Source of the DNA: Takakia lepidozioides
Lineage: Eukaryota; Streptophyta; Takakiopsida; Takakiales; Takakiaceae
DNA length: 64,000 bases
Direction of reading: 5' to 3'
Assembly (NCBI GenBank): GCA_030704615.1
Contig: CM060734.1
Location: 26,474,001 to 26,538,000 of the forward strand
Shown: positions 42,779-52,849 of the stretch, one piece after another
Layout: every line of letters begins with the position of its first letter
How positions within the stretch are numbered: position 1 is the stretch's first letter
Position numbers and translations under genes: made by a program
Notes under the pieces: generated by a model
Told to the model about the DNA's origin: nothing
The model's database searches: none
Seen by the model: the letters and a program-made list of their open reading frames with translations, nothing else

Positions 42779-43526
42779 TTACTTTTTAATGGATGTCATC
42801 CATTGACAAGTGCATCTCCTGCTAGAATGCGACTTTTCATTCCCCTTGGATGAGAAATCGGGGATCTGTGCCCTAAGCAGATCGACGCTTTTCACAGCAC
42901 AGAACTTGTGCTTCAGGCGCCGTGTAAAGCTGCTCCCCAACTGCTTCATGGTACCCGTGATGGCTGGCTCTTGGGATGCGCATTGACGGTTATGCAGATT
43001 CTTCTCTGGCAAGGGACAAAACGATGATTGTTTTGCTCATACCCTCATGGTTCTTTATAATTTGCAGCGGCGCTTTTACTTCTCGTTGGGAAGTACTCTA
43101 CCCCTATTAATCTACAGATTACATATGGCTCTTTCACTTTGTATGAGCTCTTCTTTATCTATGAACCCTTCTACTTTGATTGCGTTCTGTTGGAGACGAT
43201 ATGTTGGATGCCATGGCGCAGGGCATACCGCAAACACTCAAGGTCTTTTGAGGTTACCTTTGCTTGAATTGTGATCTGTACTTGCTTTAGAATTCAGCAC
43301 TGACATGGATAGCAACTGTGAAGACCTGCCACTCACCTGATGCATCCTCACTAAAACACATCTTTATGTGGCGGTTTTTGGGACGGTTACAGGTGAGGGT
43401 CTTCACTTGTCTTGATTTCTTGAAGCTTGCAGTTCCTATTCTTGCAAATGTGGGTGCTGCTGTTGCCTGCTGCTGAGCCTGTTGCTGTTTCAAAACTGTC
43501 ACCATACGGATGCAGACCTGCTTCAA
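42779..43526 (-). CDS. Two unrecognised exon-like frames
   Basis: The right one (43,287-43,526) contains LKQQQAQQQATAAPTFARIG and VKTLTCNRPKNRHIKMCFSE then DASGEWQVFTVAIHV, which looks protein-like. The left one (42,779-43,012) contains CASQEPAITGTMKQLGSSF. They may be exons of one host or transposon gene on the minus strand, but I recognise no domain. Confidence 0.3.
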
Positions 43527-43529
43527 CTT

Positions 43530-44030
43530 GGCTCCAATGAGGATCTACTTCTACTCCTTACCTTGTTTTTGGTTTCTTGCACTACATGACAGGAGGTAGG
43601 GCATACATGAGGCTTCATGGAATACAAATCTACTGATTCATCTAATGCCCCTTTTCTTTCATGTTTCAACGCGGGTATAATGTAGCAGCTGGTACCTTGG
43701 CTGCACTGAAATTCGGCTCTAGAATGAAACCTCTTGGCTGGTTATTAAGACGGACTGTTGTGCCTTAGTAGACAACACACATTCTGCAAGGCCCTCATTT
43801 TACTTTGATTTTATAAGCTGGACTGCAAACAGGGTTTTTGAATTACTTTTCTACCCTGGCAAAGCTGTTTTTAAGGCCCTGGAATACCACTCCAGGCCTG
43901 TATCTGCTTAAAAAGACTCAGTCAAGCCAACACATGATGCTTTTGATGTTTTTCTGGTAACAAGGAACTGGTTGATACCCTCCAGCCCTAGGCTTAACCA
44001 TGCAAATGTTAAGCAGGTCTGCATATGATG
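43530..44030. other. Unassigned sequence
   Basis: Non-coding, similar in composition to the duplicated region that follows. Confidence 0.35.
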
Positions 44031-45640
44031 TTCTTACTTAGTAAGTACCTTACTTTATTTCTGGATATGCCTTTTATGCATATGATAGACTGGTTGATGG
44101 TACTTTCAGAATTACATACTATTTTCTGTAAGCATCCCTTGGCCTACTTCTGGAAATTCCCATTCAGTTTCACTACTTGGTATGTTTTTTGAGGATCCGG
44201 TTTTATTGCTCTTGGTGCTCTTACTTTGAATCACCTCTGGGCTGGTGTTAACATACCAGCTCCACATGGTTTTGATCTGCCTATCAGCCTTTGTGAACCA
44301 CTTTTTAATGGTAAAACAGACATACTTATAAACTACCAAGGATTACCTTTGTTGAGCTTTTTTAGTCTACACACAGTTTTCTAAAGTACCCCAAGTCCTT
44401 TGGGACAAAAATTGGTATGTTTTATATGGTTTCTTATCATACTCCCTAGGTGGTGCTTGCTTTGCATCACTGCTGGCCTAAAGTGGATATATCAGATCCA
44501 GACTTACCAGGCTGGTCTGACTGAATATATATTTACTAGCATTTCAAGCTTAAAGGAGGTCTGAATATGCGGCTTTTTAAGTAAGTACCCTGCAGTACCT
44601 ATGGAGCTGCCAGCCTATGGAGCTGCCAGGTATGCCTGTGTTAAACTGATCTATGATGCCTGCAGAAGCACATACTGTCTTCTGCAATCATTCCATGACC
44701 TGCTGATGGAAATACCCTTTCAAGTCTGAAACAGCCAAGTATGTTGACCTATGCAGTACCATGCTGTGCTTTTCTGAGCTTAAGACAGTCATGTTTATCA
44801 GATTAACAAGCCCTTGGATTAACCATGCAAGTGTTAAGCAGGTCTGAGTATGTTATTCTTACTTGGTAAGTACCCCGCTTTACTTGTGGATATACCTTTT
44901 ATGCCAGTGATAGTCGGGTTTATGGTGTTTTCAGTATTACATGCTATTTTCTGAAAGCATTCCCTGGCCTACTTTTGGAAATTCCCATTCAGTTTTAAAT
45001 AGCCCTGCTTAAGCTTTCTTAACCTATGCAGTACCCTGCAATTTTTTGAGCACTAAGACATATATTGCTATCATGTTACCAAACATGTTTTTATGTAGTA
45101 CTCTGCAGGTCACATACAGACTGTTATAAAATACCAAGTAGTACTTTTTGGACCACTTATGGAATGTAAAACACACATACCCATGATGTTTTTACTTGTA
45201 AACTACCAAGCACTACTCTAGTGTTGATATTTTAGACTACACACTGTTTTCTAAATGATCCCCCAAGTCTTCTTGGGGACACGACTTGGCATGTTTTTTG
45301 TGGATCCACTCTGTATTGCTTTTGATGTGCTCGCCTTGAATCACTTCTGGGCTGGTGTTGACATACCAGCTCCAGAGTGTTTTGATCTACCTATCAACCT
45401 TTATGAACCACTTTTTAATTTAAAATAGACATATATATGCCGTGTTTATTTATAGACTACCAAGCACCACCTTGTTGGGCTCTTTTTAGACTACAAACTG
45501 TTTTCTAATGTACCCCAAGTGATCTTTTGGGACAAAAATTGGTAAGCTCTATATGGTCTCTTAACATACTCCCTATAGGGTTCTTGCTTTGCATCTCTGC
45601 TGGCCTGCAATAGAAATACCAGATCCAGGAAAAAAAAAAT
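44030..45640 (+). repeat. Large diverged tandem duplication
   Basis: 44,037-44,170 matches 44,863-45,000 (GTAAGTACC...GGAAATTCCCATTCAGTTT), and 44,175-44,520 matches 45,285-45,630 (CTGGGCTGGTGTT-ACATACCAGC...GGGACAAAAATTGGTA). A further partial copy lies at 45,165-45,290. The region is non-coding on both strands. Confidence 0.8.
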
Positions 45641-45649
45641 AAAAAAATA

Positions 45650-45815
45650 AAAATTACGCCTCCTGAAGGGAGCGTAACTTATGGTGTCACTTCACCACAA
45701 GGGCTACTCCCTTCCAGCTGAAAGGTGGACACCTTCATGACACACCAGACCGTGGTTTGAACCCACAACCACATCCAACGTGGTATGTGTCAATTACCGC
45801 TGGGCTATAATGCTG
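45650..45815 (-). mobile_element. tRNA-derived SINE, complete head
   Basis: On the minus strand a tRNA-like head has an A box TAGCCCAGCGGTAATTGAC (45,789-45,807) and a B box GGGTTCAAACCAC (45,752-45,764), spaced as in tRNA genes. The body matches the copy at 16,552, and the 3' end runs into a T/A-rich tail (45,630-45,655). It would be transcribed by RNA polymerase III and moved by a partner LINE. It lies at the edge of the CACTA transposase. Confidence 0.75.
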
Positions 45816-45829
45816 GGGGAACCAACTGG

Positions 45830-47680
45830 TCACATCGGGCACAGGCTCTGGCACAAATTTTGCAAGCAGACCGGCGCGAAATGCCTCCCATGCAATGTGA
45901 TTGCGAGCTTGGGATCAAACAAGTGTTTCTCTCTTCTTTTCCATCGATGGTTCATAGGAAGAAACTTGCGGTAGTTGGGATACACCATCTTGCGAAGATG
46001 GCGGAAGCTATGTGCATCAAGATCATCGTCACAATGCAAGCACGCATGGTACCCTTTGGTGCTTAGCCCCGAGTAAACAGTTAGTCTTGTGTACATCCCG
46101 CCACATTAGCCAAGACAAGAAGTTCTCATGCGCATGGCCCATAGTGCCATCTACCCCATTACGATGTACAAGACTGTCGCCGCTACTTCAATCAATCTCA
46201 ATCCTCATCGATATTATCCGGCCTTGACAAGTAAATGTATGCGGGTTCTTCATGGGGAACATAATATACCTGGATAATCATGCATTGTCCAAAGCAATGT
46301 GTCTCTCATCTGAAAAGATTGTCCGGCCATAGGGTCAAGTGAAACATCCAATGCCGGCACCCCCCTCCATAGCTCCTTAAGTTCATCAACTAGAGGTCGC
46401 AAGTACGTGTCCATGTTTGCCACTTGTTTTTTCCCTGTGAGACATTCACATCATTGTTTCAATGCTCCACCAATATGCAAAATATACTACATAATGAATT
46501 ACACGTCTTACTCCATGATTATGTCACTCATCAATCTTGCATCCGAATTGCGCCAGAGATCATAAGATTAATGTAAAGTCCAAGGGAATAATAAGCATGA
46601 ATGGGGAACACTCACCTGGTATAATGGCAGCCAACATGTTTTTTATTGAAAGATACGGAGGGATGTTGTAATTCACCAAAGTCACCGGCCAAGTGGAATG
46701 ACTACATGACAGGACAGAGTACGGGTTGACCCCATCCGAGGAGAAGCCGAGGCGGACATGTCGTGGGTCCTCCAAGAGAAAAGGCCACATCTCTTCAATA
46801 TGCCTCCATGCTTGTGAATCTTGTGGCCCGCACACCTTTCCCGGGAGGCTCCGATGCGAGGCGTGCCATCTCATCAGTGTTGCCAACTTCGCGCTTCGGT
46901 AGTGTGCCTTCGATCGCGGGATGAACGGAAAGTAATGCATTTTCTAGGATGAAATACCCCACGTCCCCCACATATAATCATTCCATTATGACACATAATA
47001 CAACACCCTTATGTCTTTCCCTTTATACAGCCTCTCCTTCATTTGGGCGTGAACGGTCAAAACCGAACGTTGCTAGTATTACTCACTCCTTCCAAAGCCA
47101 CAATCAGATCTTGCATGAGTACTACTCTCTAAACCCTAAACTTTGTGGAATATACTTGACATGCATTGACAAGATTAAAGAAAAAAATTTCCATGCGAGG
47201 GGGAATGACACTTATACCTTGCGTGGTACTTTTTTCCTTTGGACATCATCCCAATATCGATCTTTCTTGCACTTTGGGCACTTGGTGAGACGCGAATCCT
47301 CTCCGTAGTATAGGGTTTTATCACATGGGCATGCATGAAAAATCTTATAGCCCATCCCCACGGAGTCCAAGACTTCGTGCGCCTCTTTCCGCGACCGTGA
47401 CATCTTGGGTTTCAAGTATGGAGCAAGGATATAGTCCGCAATAGGTCGCATTATGGCAGACATCCCAACAATACCTATGCCAAATTGAACTTGAAGATTG
47501 AGCAATAGTAAGATTGTTGAAAGTCGACTCACTTTCGCCTCTTCGTACAAGGGAGTTCTCGCCTCCCTCTCCATGTCATTTGAGGGGCCCATTTCAGGAT
47601 CAGCGATTGGCCTGGTTTCTTCTCCATGGGTTGCATCAGTGCCTATATGATGCATTAAGAGATCCTCCATAGCTTGCACA
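45830..47680 (-). pseudogene. CACTA transposase (TNP2 type), N-terminal half
   Basis: Blocks in order from the right: LYEEAKVSRLSTILLLLNLQ, KPKMSRSRKEAHEVLDSVGM, IFHACPCDKTLYYG and CPKCKKDRYW (zinc-like cysteines); RWHASHRSLPGKV, LGFSSDGVNPY, YNIPPYLSIKN; VANMDTYLRPLVDELKELW, QMRDTLLWTMHDYPG; then GLSTKGYHACLHCDDD and YRKFLPMNHRWKRREKHLFD. This is the En/Spm TNP2 transposase N-terminal and catalytic region. GT-AG introns probably lie between the blocks, for example after MHDYPG. The last block diverges at 45,900, and about 36 bp of it (AACAAGTGTTTCTCTCTTCT) also occur at 40,668. Confidence 0.85.
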
Positions 47681-47689
47681 TTCTCTTGG

Positions 47690-47985
47690 TTAATTCCATC
47701 CTCACTGCTGCTATCACTGTCACTGTCATCGTCATCATAGTTCGGTACTTGAACAACGGTGGGGGCGGCGTCTCGCCCACGGCTCCCACCTAATGTACTT
47801 GGGTTGTTTTACGGATACGTACAAATGAACATACGGGCATATATTATAATGTGTCATTGTAGTCATACAACTTATTATAAGCGAAAAGCAAACAACAACC
47901 TTCAATGTGTGTGTGCATGCATCAAATATGTCATTCAATAATTACATGTATGTGCGCAACGTCAGCATGCAAAGTTTCAAACCCA
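47690..47985. other. Unassigned, probably CACTA 5' flank
   Basis: An acidic-coding stretch (minus strand, DDDDSDSDSSSE-like) at 47,695-47,745 may belong to the transposase N-terminus; beyond it nothing is recognised. Confidence 0.35.
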
Positions 47986-47989
47986 AACA

Positions 47990-48720
47990 AAATCATTTGC
48001 CCCCCAAAGGACGCGTTCACCCTATCAACCAATTTTTGTTTATTAATGTGAAAGAAAATCCTCTCATGTCATTGCACCCATCAAACGGATATGGCTCAAG
48101 CTTCATTTTTTCCCACATGTGCTTAAATGTATGTGCAACACCTGTGCAAAGATCCAGCAGGAAAAAAAAAAAAAAAAACAAAAACATTTGCCTTCCCAAC
48201 GACGCACTCACCCTTGAACCAATTTTGAATTAAAATCGAATTTAAAATGAATATTTGCATTTAGAAAATATAGGATTGCGGTTTTGAGGGGCGTAATGAT
48301 TTTATTTTTGGCTCTATTTTGTTTTGTGACATTGGGGTTTGCACCACTACATCCATGCAAAAAAAATTGGACAAAAAAAGAATGGAAAAGAAAATGTGTG
48401 TTTCTAGGGTCACTTTTGCAAAACTCTCTGTAAAGATTGCATGAAGTTGAAGATAACTCAACTTTGGAGTGCAAATGAGAGAACAAAATATGGTTCTAGG
48501 TCCAAATGACTTTTGTTTACTCCCAATTTTTGCACACACATTGCATATGTTGTCATTAAGCATATGGCTTGAAAATGGAATTAAAAGAAAATCATGTGCC
48601 GTCTCTACAACACGTAGCTGCGTTCAACACTAGAATGACCCATTGAATGAACTTGGTTCAAGCTCATATTTGGTCCACATGTGCATAAGTATGTTCAGAT
48701 CACATATGCAATGTTGCAAC
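47990..48720 (+). repeat. Dispersed repeat (copies 2 and 3)
   Basis: 47,990-48,255 and 48,590-48,715 match 12,850-13,100 in the order described there. The piece between (48,256-48,590) is unassigned. Confidence 0.6.
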
Positions 48721-49074
48721 CCACACGAGCAACAAGAAAATATTTACATCAATCGATTAATTGGATTTATACAAAGTACATCATGAGAATATCTTCAATG
48801 CCTCTCTACGCGATCCCTGTCTCAAAGGAACCGTATTTCTATCATACACATCCCACTCATGCTGTAACCGGAGGGTCTGTATTTTCCATGAGCGATGAGC
48901 AGACGAGCCATGAGCCATGAGCCATGAGCAGAGTTTCGAACCTACACCGAAGCAAACCCAAAGCCAGATTCCAGGTTCGGAATAGGCTAGGGATATAAGC
49001 AAAGTTGAAGGATCAAAGTTATATTCCTAAATAGAAAGTGTACCACCTATACCCACGCGGGCCAAACGGAAAAT

Positions 49075-49340
49075 ATACAGCCGCAAGTCTGTGCCGACTT
49101 CTCAAAAAATATTTTATATTTAAAAAAAAACTGAAAATTGGGAAGCCGGAAGTCTATGCCGACTTCACATATAATATAATATAATATAATATTTAAAAGT
49201 CTGTGCCAACTTCTCAAAATATAATATAAAACTGTAAATGAGGAAGCCGGAAGTCTGTGCCGACTTCTCCAAAAACAATAAAAATAAAACGGAAAGTAGG
49301 CAACCGCAAGTCTGTGCCGACTTCTAAAAAAAAAGGTACC
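49075..49340. repeat. Palindrome array, AAGTC-TGTGCC-GACTT family
   Basis: GGAAGTCTGTGCCGACTTC or a variant occurs four or five times (about 49,085, 49,149, 49,196, 49,247, 49,308) with AT-rich spacers of 40-60 bp. The arms GAAGTC and GACTTC pair. Non-coding. Confidence 0.85.
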
Positions 49341-49639
49341 GACGCCCAAATATAGGGAATTCCCGAACCTAGCTTTGCATCCGAACCTAACCTAATTGTT
49401 CTATGATGAGGCACTTGTAACACTGAAAAACTAGTTCGGATGGTCGAAAACCTGGAAATATTCGCAGAAATATGCGAAAAAGATCTCAATAGGAGACAAC
49501 CCCCGTCCACGTACATCCTGTCCATTGACACACAAAATATAGGGTAGGATGTATGGGGCTTCGAGGGATAATGTACGGAACTCCTCGGAGGTGTAGTATG
49601 GACCGTAGTAGGGGAACAAATCCACCGTGTTGTTTCTCC

Positions 49640-49790
49640 GAGGAGTGATGGAGATACAATTAATCTTGAGACTGCCCTTGTTGACATGTATGCCAAATGT
49701 GGGAGCATGAAGGATGCCCATCAGGTTTTTGACAACATGGCTCAGCAAAATGTGGTGTCATGGAGTGCGATGATTGCAGGAAGTGGAGCA
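49640..49790 (+). pseudogene. Single PPR repeat fragment
   Basis: The frame reads MYAKCGSMKDAHQVFDNMAQ then QNVVSWSAMIAG, one well-preserved PPR motif with the end of the one before. It ends abruptly at the start of the satellite at 49,795. Confidence 0.8.
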
Positions 49791-49794
49791 GAAG

Positions 49795-50110
49795 CGAACC
49801 AAAATCATTTGGATGGGCATCCATCCGTTGGCCCATCAAACAAATTTCGTTTTATCTCATATTACATTGGAACCCGTCTTATGGTATGTTGAACATACTG
49901 GCAAAGTTTGAAAGCAAATCAAACTCATCTGGATGGGCAACCGTCCGTTGGGCCATTGAACGAATTTCGATTGATGTCATATTCGTACGAGACCTTTGAG
50001 ACGGCGTACCGAACATACTGACAAAGTTTGAAAGAAAACAAAAATCATTCAGATGGCCAACCATCCGTTGTCCAATCGAATGAATTTCGTTTCACCTCGT
50101 ATGACTCCTG
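49795..50110 (-). repeat. ~115-bp satellite, inverted relative to 12.5 kb
   Basis: Units with AAAATCATT-GGATGGGCA, CCGTCCGTTG, GAATTTCG and ATACTGACAAAGTTTGAAAG recur at about 49,800, 49,918 and 50,035. The reverse complement matches the satellite at 12,470-12,860. Confidence 0.8.
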
Positions 50111-50244
50111 GACCTGTTGGGATAAGCCACACGGTGGCAATGGCAATTGGAGATCGAAGGGAGGGCCTTCGCACGCCAGGGCGGCACCCGGTGCTCCAAA
50201 AGGAAAAATAGGTGCGATGGCACATGGCGGGCAGAATGCGACCT

Positions 50245-50330
50245 TTGATGGGGGTGTACTTTAATTGCGGTGAGATTAGGCACATGGCCAAAAAGTGCCC
50301 GAAACCGACAGTTAAACATGACAACGACGA
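50245..50330 (+). pseudogene. Gag-type zinc knuckle fragment
   Basis: YFNCGEIRHMAKKCPK is a CCHC knuckle of a retrotransposon gag in which the first Cys is Tyr. It is directly followed by the AT-rich border of the palindrome array. Confidence 0.7.
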
Positions 50331-50487
50331 CCACGGAGATTTCCGAAGACTCCATCAACCGCTTGGTGGAGGTAGTGGCCGTCGTTTCATTTTTTTTTTA
50401 AAACGAAAAAGAGAGATAGCCATAGGGCAATTGATTCATTTTTTTTAAAAAAATTAAAAAAGAAATTTAAAAATAAAAACGTAAACG

Positions 50488-51997
50488 AGCGACCGCCGAA
50501 TTGGCGGTCGCTTCAGTTTCTTAAAAAGTGAAGAAGAGCGACCGCCGTATGGCGGTCGCTTCAGATTTTTTTTTAATAAAAAAATATTAAATAAATAAAT
50601 TAATTAATTAAATAATATTTTTTAAGGAGCGACCGCCTTAATGGCGGTCGCTTCAGTTTCTTAAAAATCGAAAAAGAGCGACTGCCATAAAGCGGTCGCT
50701 TCCATTTTTTCTTTAAATAAAACTTCATTTTTTAAATTATTAAAAAATTATTTAAAAAAATTATAGGAGCGAAGCGGTCGCTTCAGTTTTTTTTAATTTT
50801 TTTAAGAAATAAAAAATTTATTTTTTATTTTTTTATTTAAAAAAATAAATAAAGGAGCGACCGCTGTATTGGCGGTCGCTTCACTTTCTTGAAAAGCGAA
50901 GAAGAGCGACCGCCGTATGGCGGTCGCTTCAGTTTTTTTTTTTTTAATTTATTTAAACAAAAATTAAAAAAACAATTATAAAAAATTTTTTGCTCTTAAG
51001 GAGCGACCGCCGTAATGGCGGTCGCTTCAGTTTTTTGTAAATCGAGAAAGAGCGACTGCCATACGGTGGTCGCTTCATTTTTTTCTTTAAAAAAAAAAAC
51101 TTATAGGAGCGACCGCCGTATTGGTGGTCGCTTCAGTTTTTTTAAAAGCGTAAAAGAGCGACTGCCATGGGGCGGTTGCTTCCTTTTCTTAAGAAATAAA
51201 AAACTTATTTTATTTTTTATTTTTAATTTAAAAATAAATAAAGGAGCGAATGCTGTATTGGCGGTCGCTTCACTTTCTTAAAAAGCGTCGCATCATTTTT
51301 ATTATTAAAAAAACTTATTTTAAAATTTAACTGTTTAATTTATTTTTTTATTAAAAAAAACCTTAAAGGAGCGATCGCCGTATTGGCGGTCGCTTCATTA
51401 TTTTAAAAAACAAAAAGAAGCGACCGTTGTATTGGCGGTTGCTTCATATATATATATATATATTTTAAAAACGATTGCCGTAGTTGCAGTCGCTTCATTT
51501 AAATTTCTTAAAAGAAAAGAGCCACTGCCGCTAAATGGCGGCCGCTAAATTTAAAAAAACAAAACGAGCGACTGCCATTTGGCGGTCGCTGCATTTAAAA
51601 ATAAATAAATTAAAGAAGCGACGGTTTGGCGGTTGCTTCATCTTAGAATAAAAATAAAAATATGCGATGGCCAACGAATGGCGGTCGCTGTATTTTTTTA
51701 AATATTTTCTAAACTGCAAGCGACTGCCAATCTGGGCGGTCGCTTAATTTTTAAAACTAATAATTTTCAAGCGACCACCAATATAGGCCGTCGCTTAATT
51801 TAAAATATAATGAATTGCAAGCGACGGCCAATATGGGCGGTCGCTCCATTTAAAACTTCATAAATTGCCGGCAACCGCCAATATAGGCGGTCGCTTAATT
51901 TAATAAAATATTAAATTACAAGCGACCGCCAATATGGGTGGTCGCTTGATTTAAATAATAATAATTTTTAAGCATCCGTATTTTTGGGCGGGCGTAT
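50488..51997. repeat. Palindrome array 1, GCGACCGCCA / TGGCGGTCGC
   Basis: About 25 imperfect to perfect palindromes with arms such as AGCGACCGCC and GGCGGTCGCT and loops of 2-6 bases recur every 45-95 bp, separated by spacers made almost only of A and T. A 49-50-bp pair spacing with TTCTTAAAAA-GAAGAAG occurs in the left half. No protein is encoded. Confidence 0.95.
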
Positions 51998-52014
51998 TTT
52001 TTTAAATAAATTAA

Positions 52015-52215
52015 TAAATTTTAATAATTGGCCACGTCTGTTTTACACTGTGGCCATGTCATTACAAAGGATAGAAGTAAATCGTAAAAGTCAAATATAA
52101 AAAAAATTACTTGGGTAAACGTCCGGATTCGACGTGACGTCTGACGTGTCCGGGCCACGTTACGTCAGGAATGATAACTAGGAGTTCAGTGGGATGCGGG
52201 TTCTCTCCTAGCCAT
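52015..52215. mobile_element. Terminal block next to array 1
   Basis: The order GGCCACGTC...GTGGCC, AT-rich stretch, a TGACG/CACGT cluster ending TTACGTCAGG, then TGATAACTAGGAGTTCAGTG matches, in inverted order, the block next to array 2 (60,872-61,045). It may be the terminus of a transposon whose subterminal repeats are the array. Confidence 0.5.
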
Positions 52216-52253
52216 TGCAGGGTATTAGGACTCAGATGTAGAAGGCCAATGAG

Positions 52254-52433
52254 ATGGCACCACCATGTATTCGTAGATTTATGTACTCTGTCGTTCTATC
52301 TGCGTGCATGAGCACGCTCTACACAAGCTTCGCAACTATGGCATCCCGGATGCCTCGACGGGCAGCTCCAGCGGCGCATGGCGGGCAGCTCATGGATAGA
52401 GCATGGCGGGCAGCTCGCGGAATAGAGGCTCTT
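52254..52433. other. Short spacer with GGCGGGCAGCTC repeats
   Basis: GCATGGCGGGCAGCTC occurs at 52,376 and 52,401 and again in the loop of the foldback at 52,641. Confidence 0.6.
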
Positions 52434-52846
52434 AGATGACACTGGACACTTGGGCCAATGGCACAGGCTACCCTAGTCTCCTTAGGCCCCGGCCGCACTG
52501 GTGGCTAACTAGCCACTGCTAGCCACTCTTAGTTAGCCACTATTAAACAGTGGTTAGTTAGCCCGGGATAATGTGCAGCCGCACTTATGGCTAAAAGTTA
52601 GCAATGGCTAACGAAGGTGATAAAGCAGCTCGTGGATAGAGCATGGCGTGCAGCTCGCGGGATAACCTTCGTTAGTCATTGCTAACTTTTAGCCATAAGT
52701 GCGGCTGCTCATCCCGGGCTAACTAACCACTGCTTAATAGTGGCTAACTAAGAGTGGCTAGTAGTGGCTAGTTAGCCACCAGTGCGGCCGGGGCCTAAGG
52801 AGATTAGGGTAGCCTGTGCCATTGGCCCAAGTGTCCAGTGTCATCT
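52434..52846. mobile_element. Foldback element, ~184-bp arms, 45-bp loop
   Basis: Left arm 52,434-52,618 (AGATGACACTGGACACTTGG...) and right arm 52,664-52,846 are near-perfect reverse complements. The arms contain CTTAGGCCCCGGCCGCACTG and repeated TAGCCACT/AGTGGCTA. The outer ~50 bp of the arm is a unit of the tandem family at 52.85-54.9 kb; the inner part looks like a MITE with long inverted repeats. A transcript would form one long hairpin. Confidence 0.9.
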
Positions 52847-52849
52847 ATG

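Noticed and set aside
45752-45814. A functional tRNA gene
   Set aside because: A and B boxes are present but no cloverleaf with a proper acceptor stem can be formed, and the sequence continues into a SINE body repeated at 16.55 kb.
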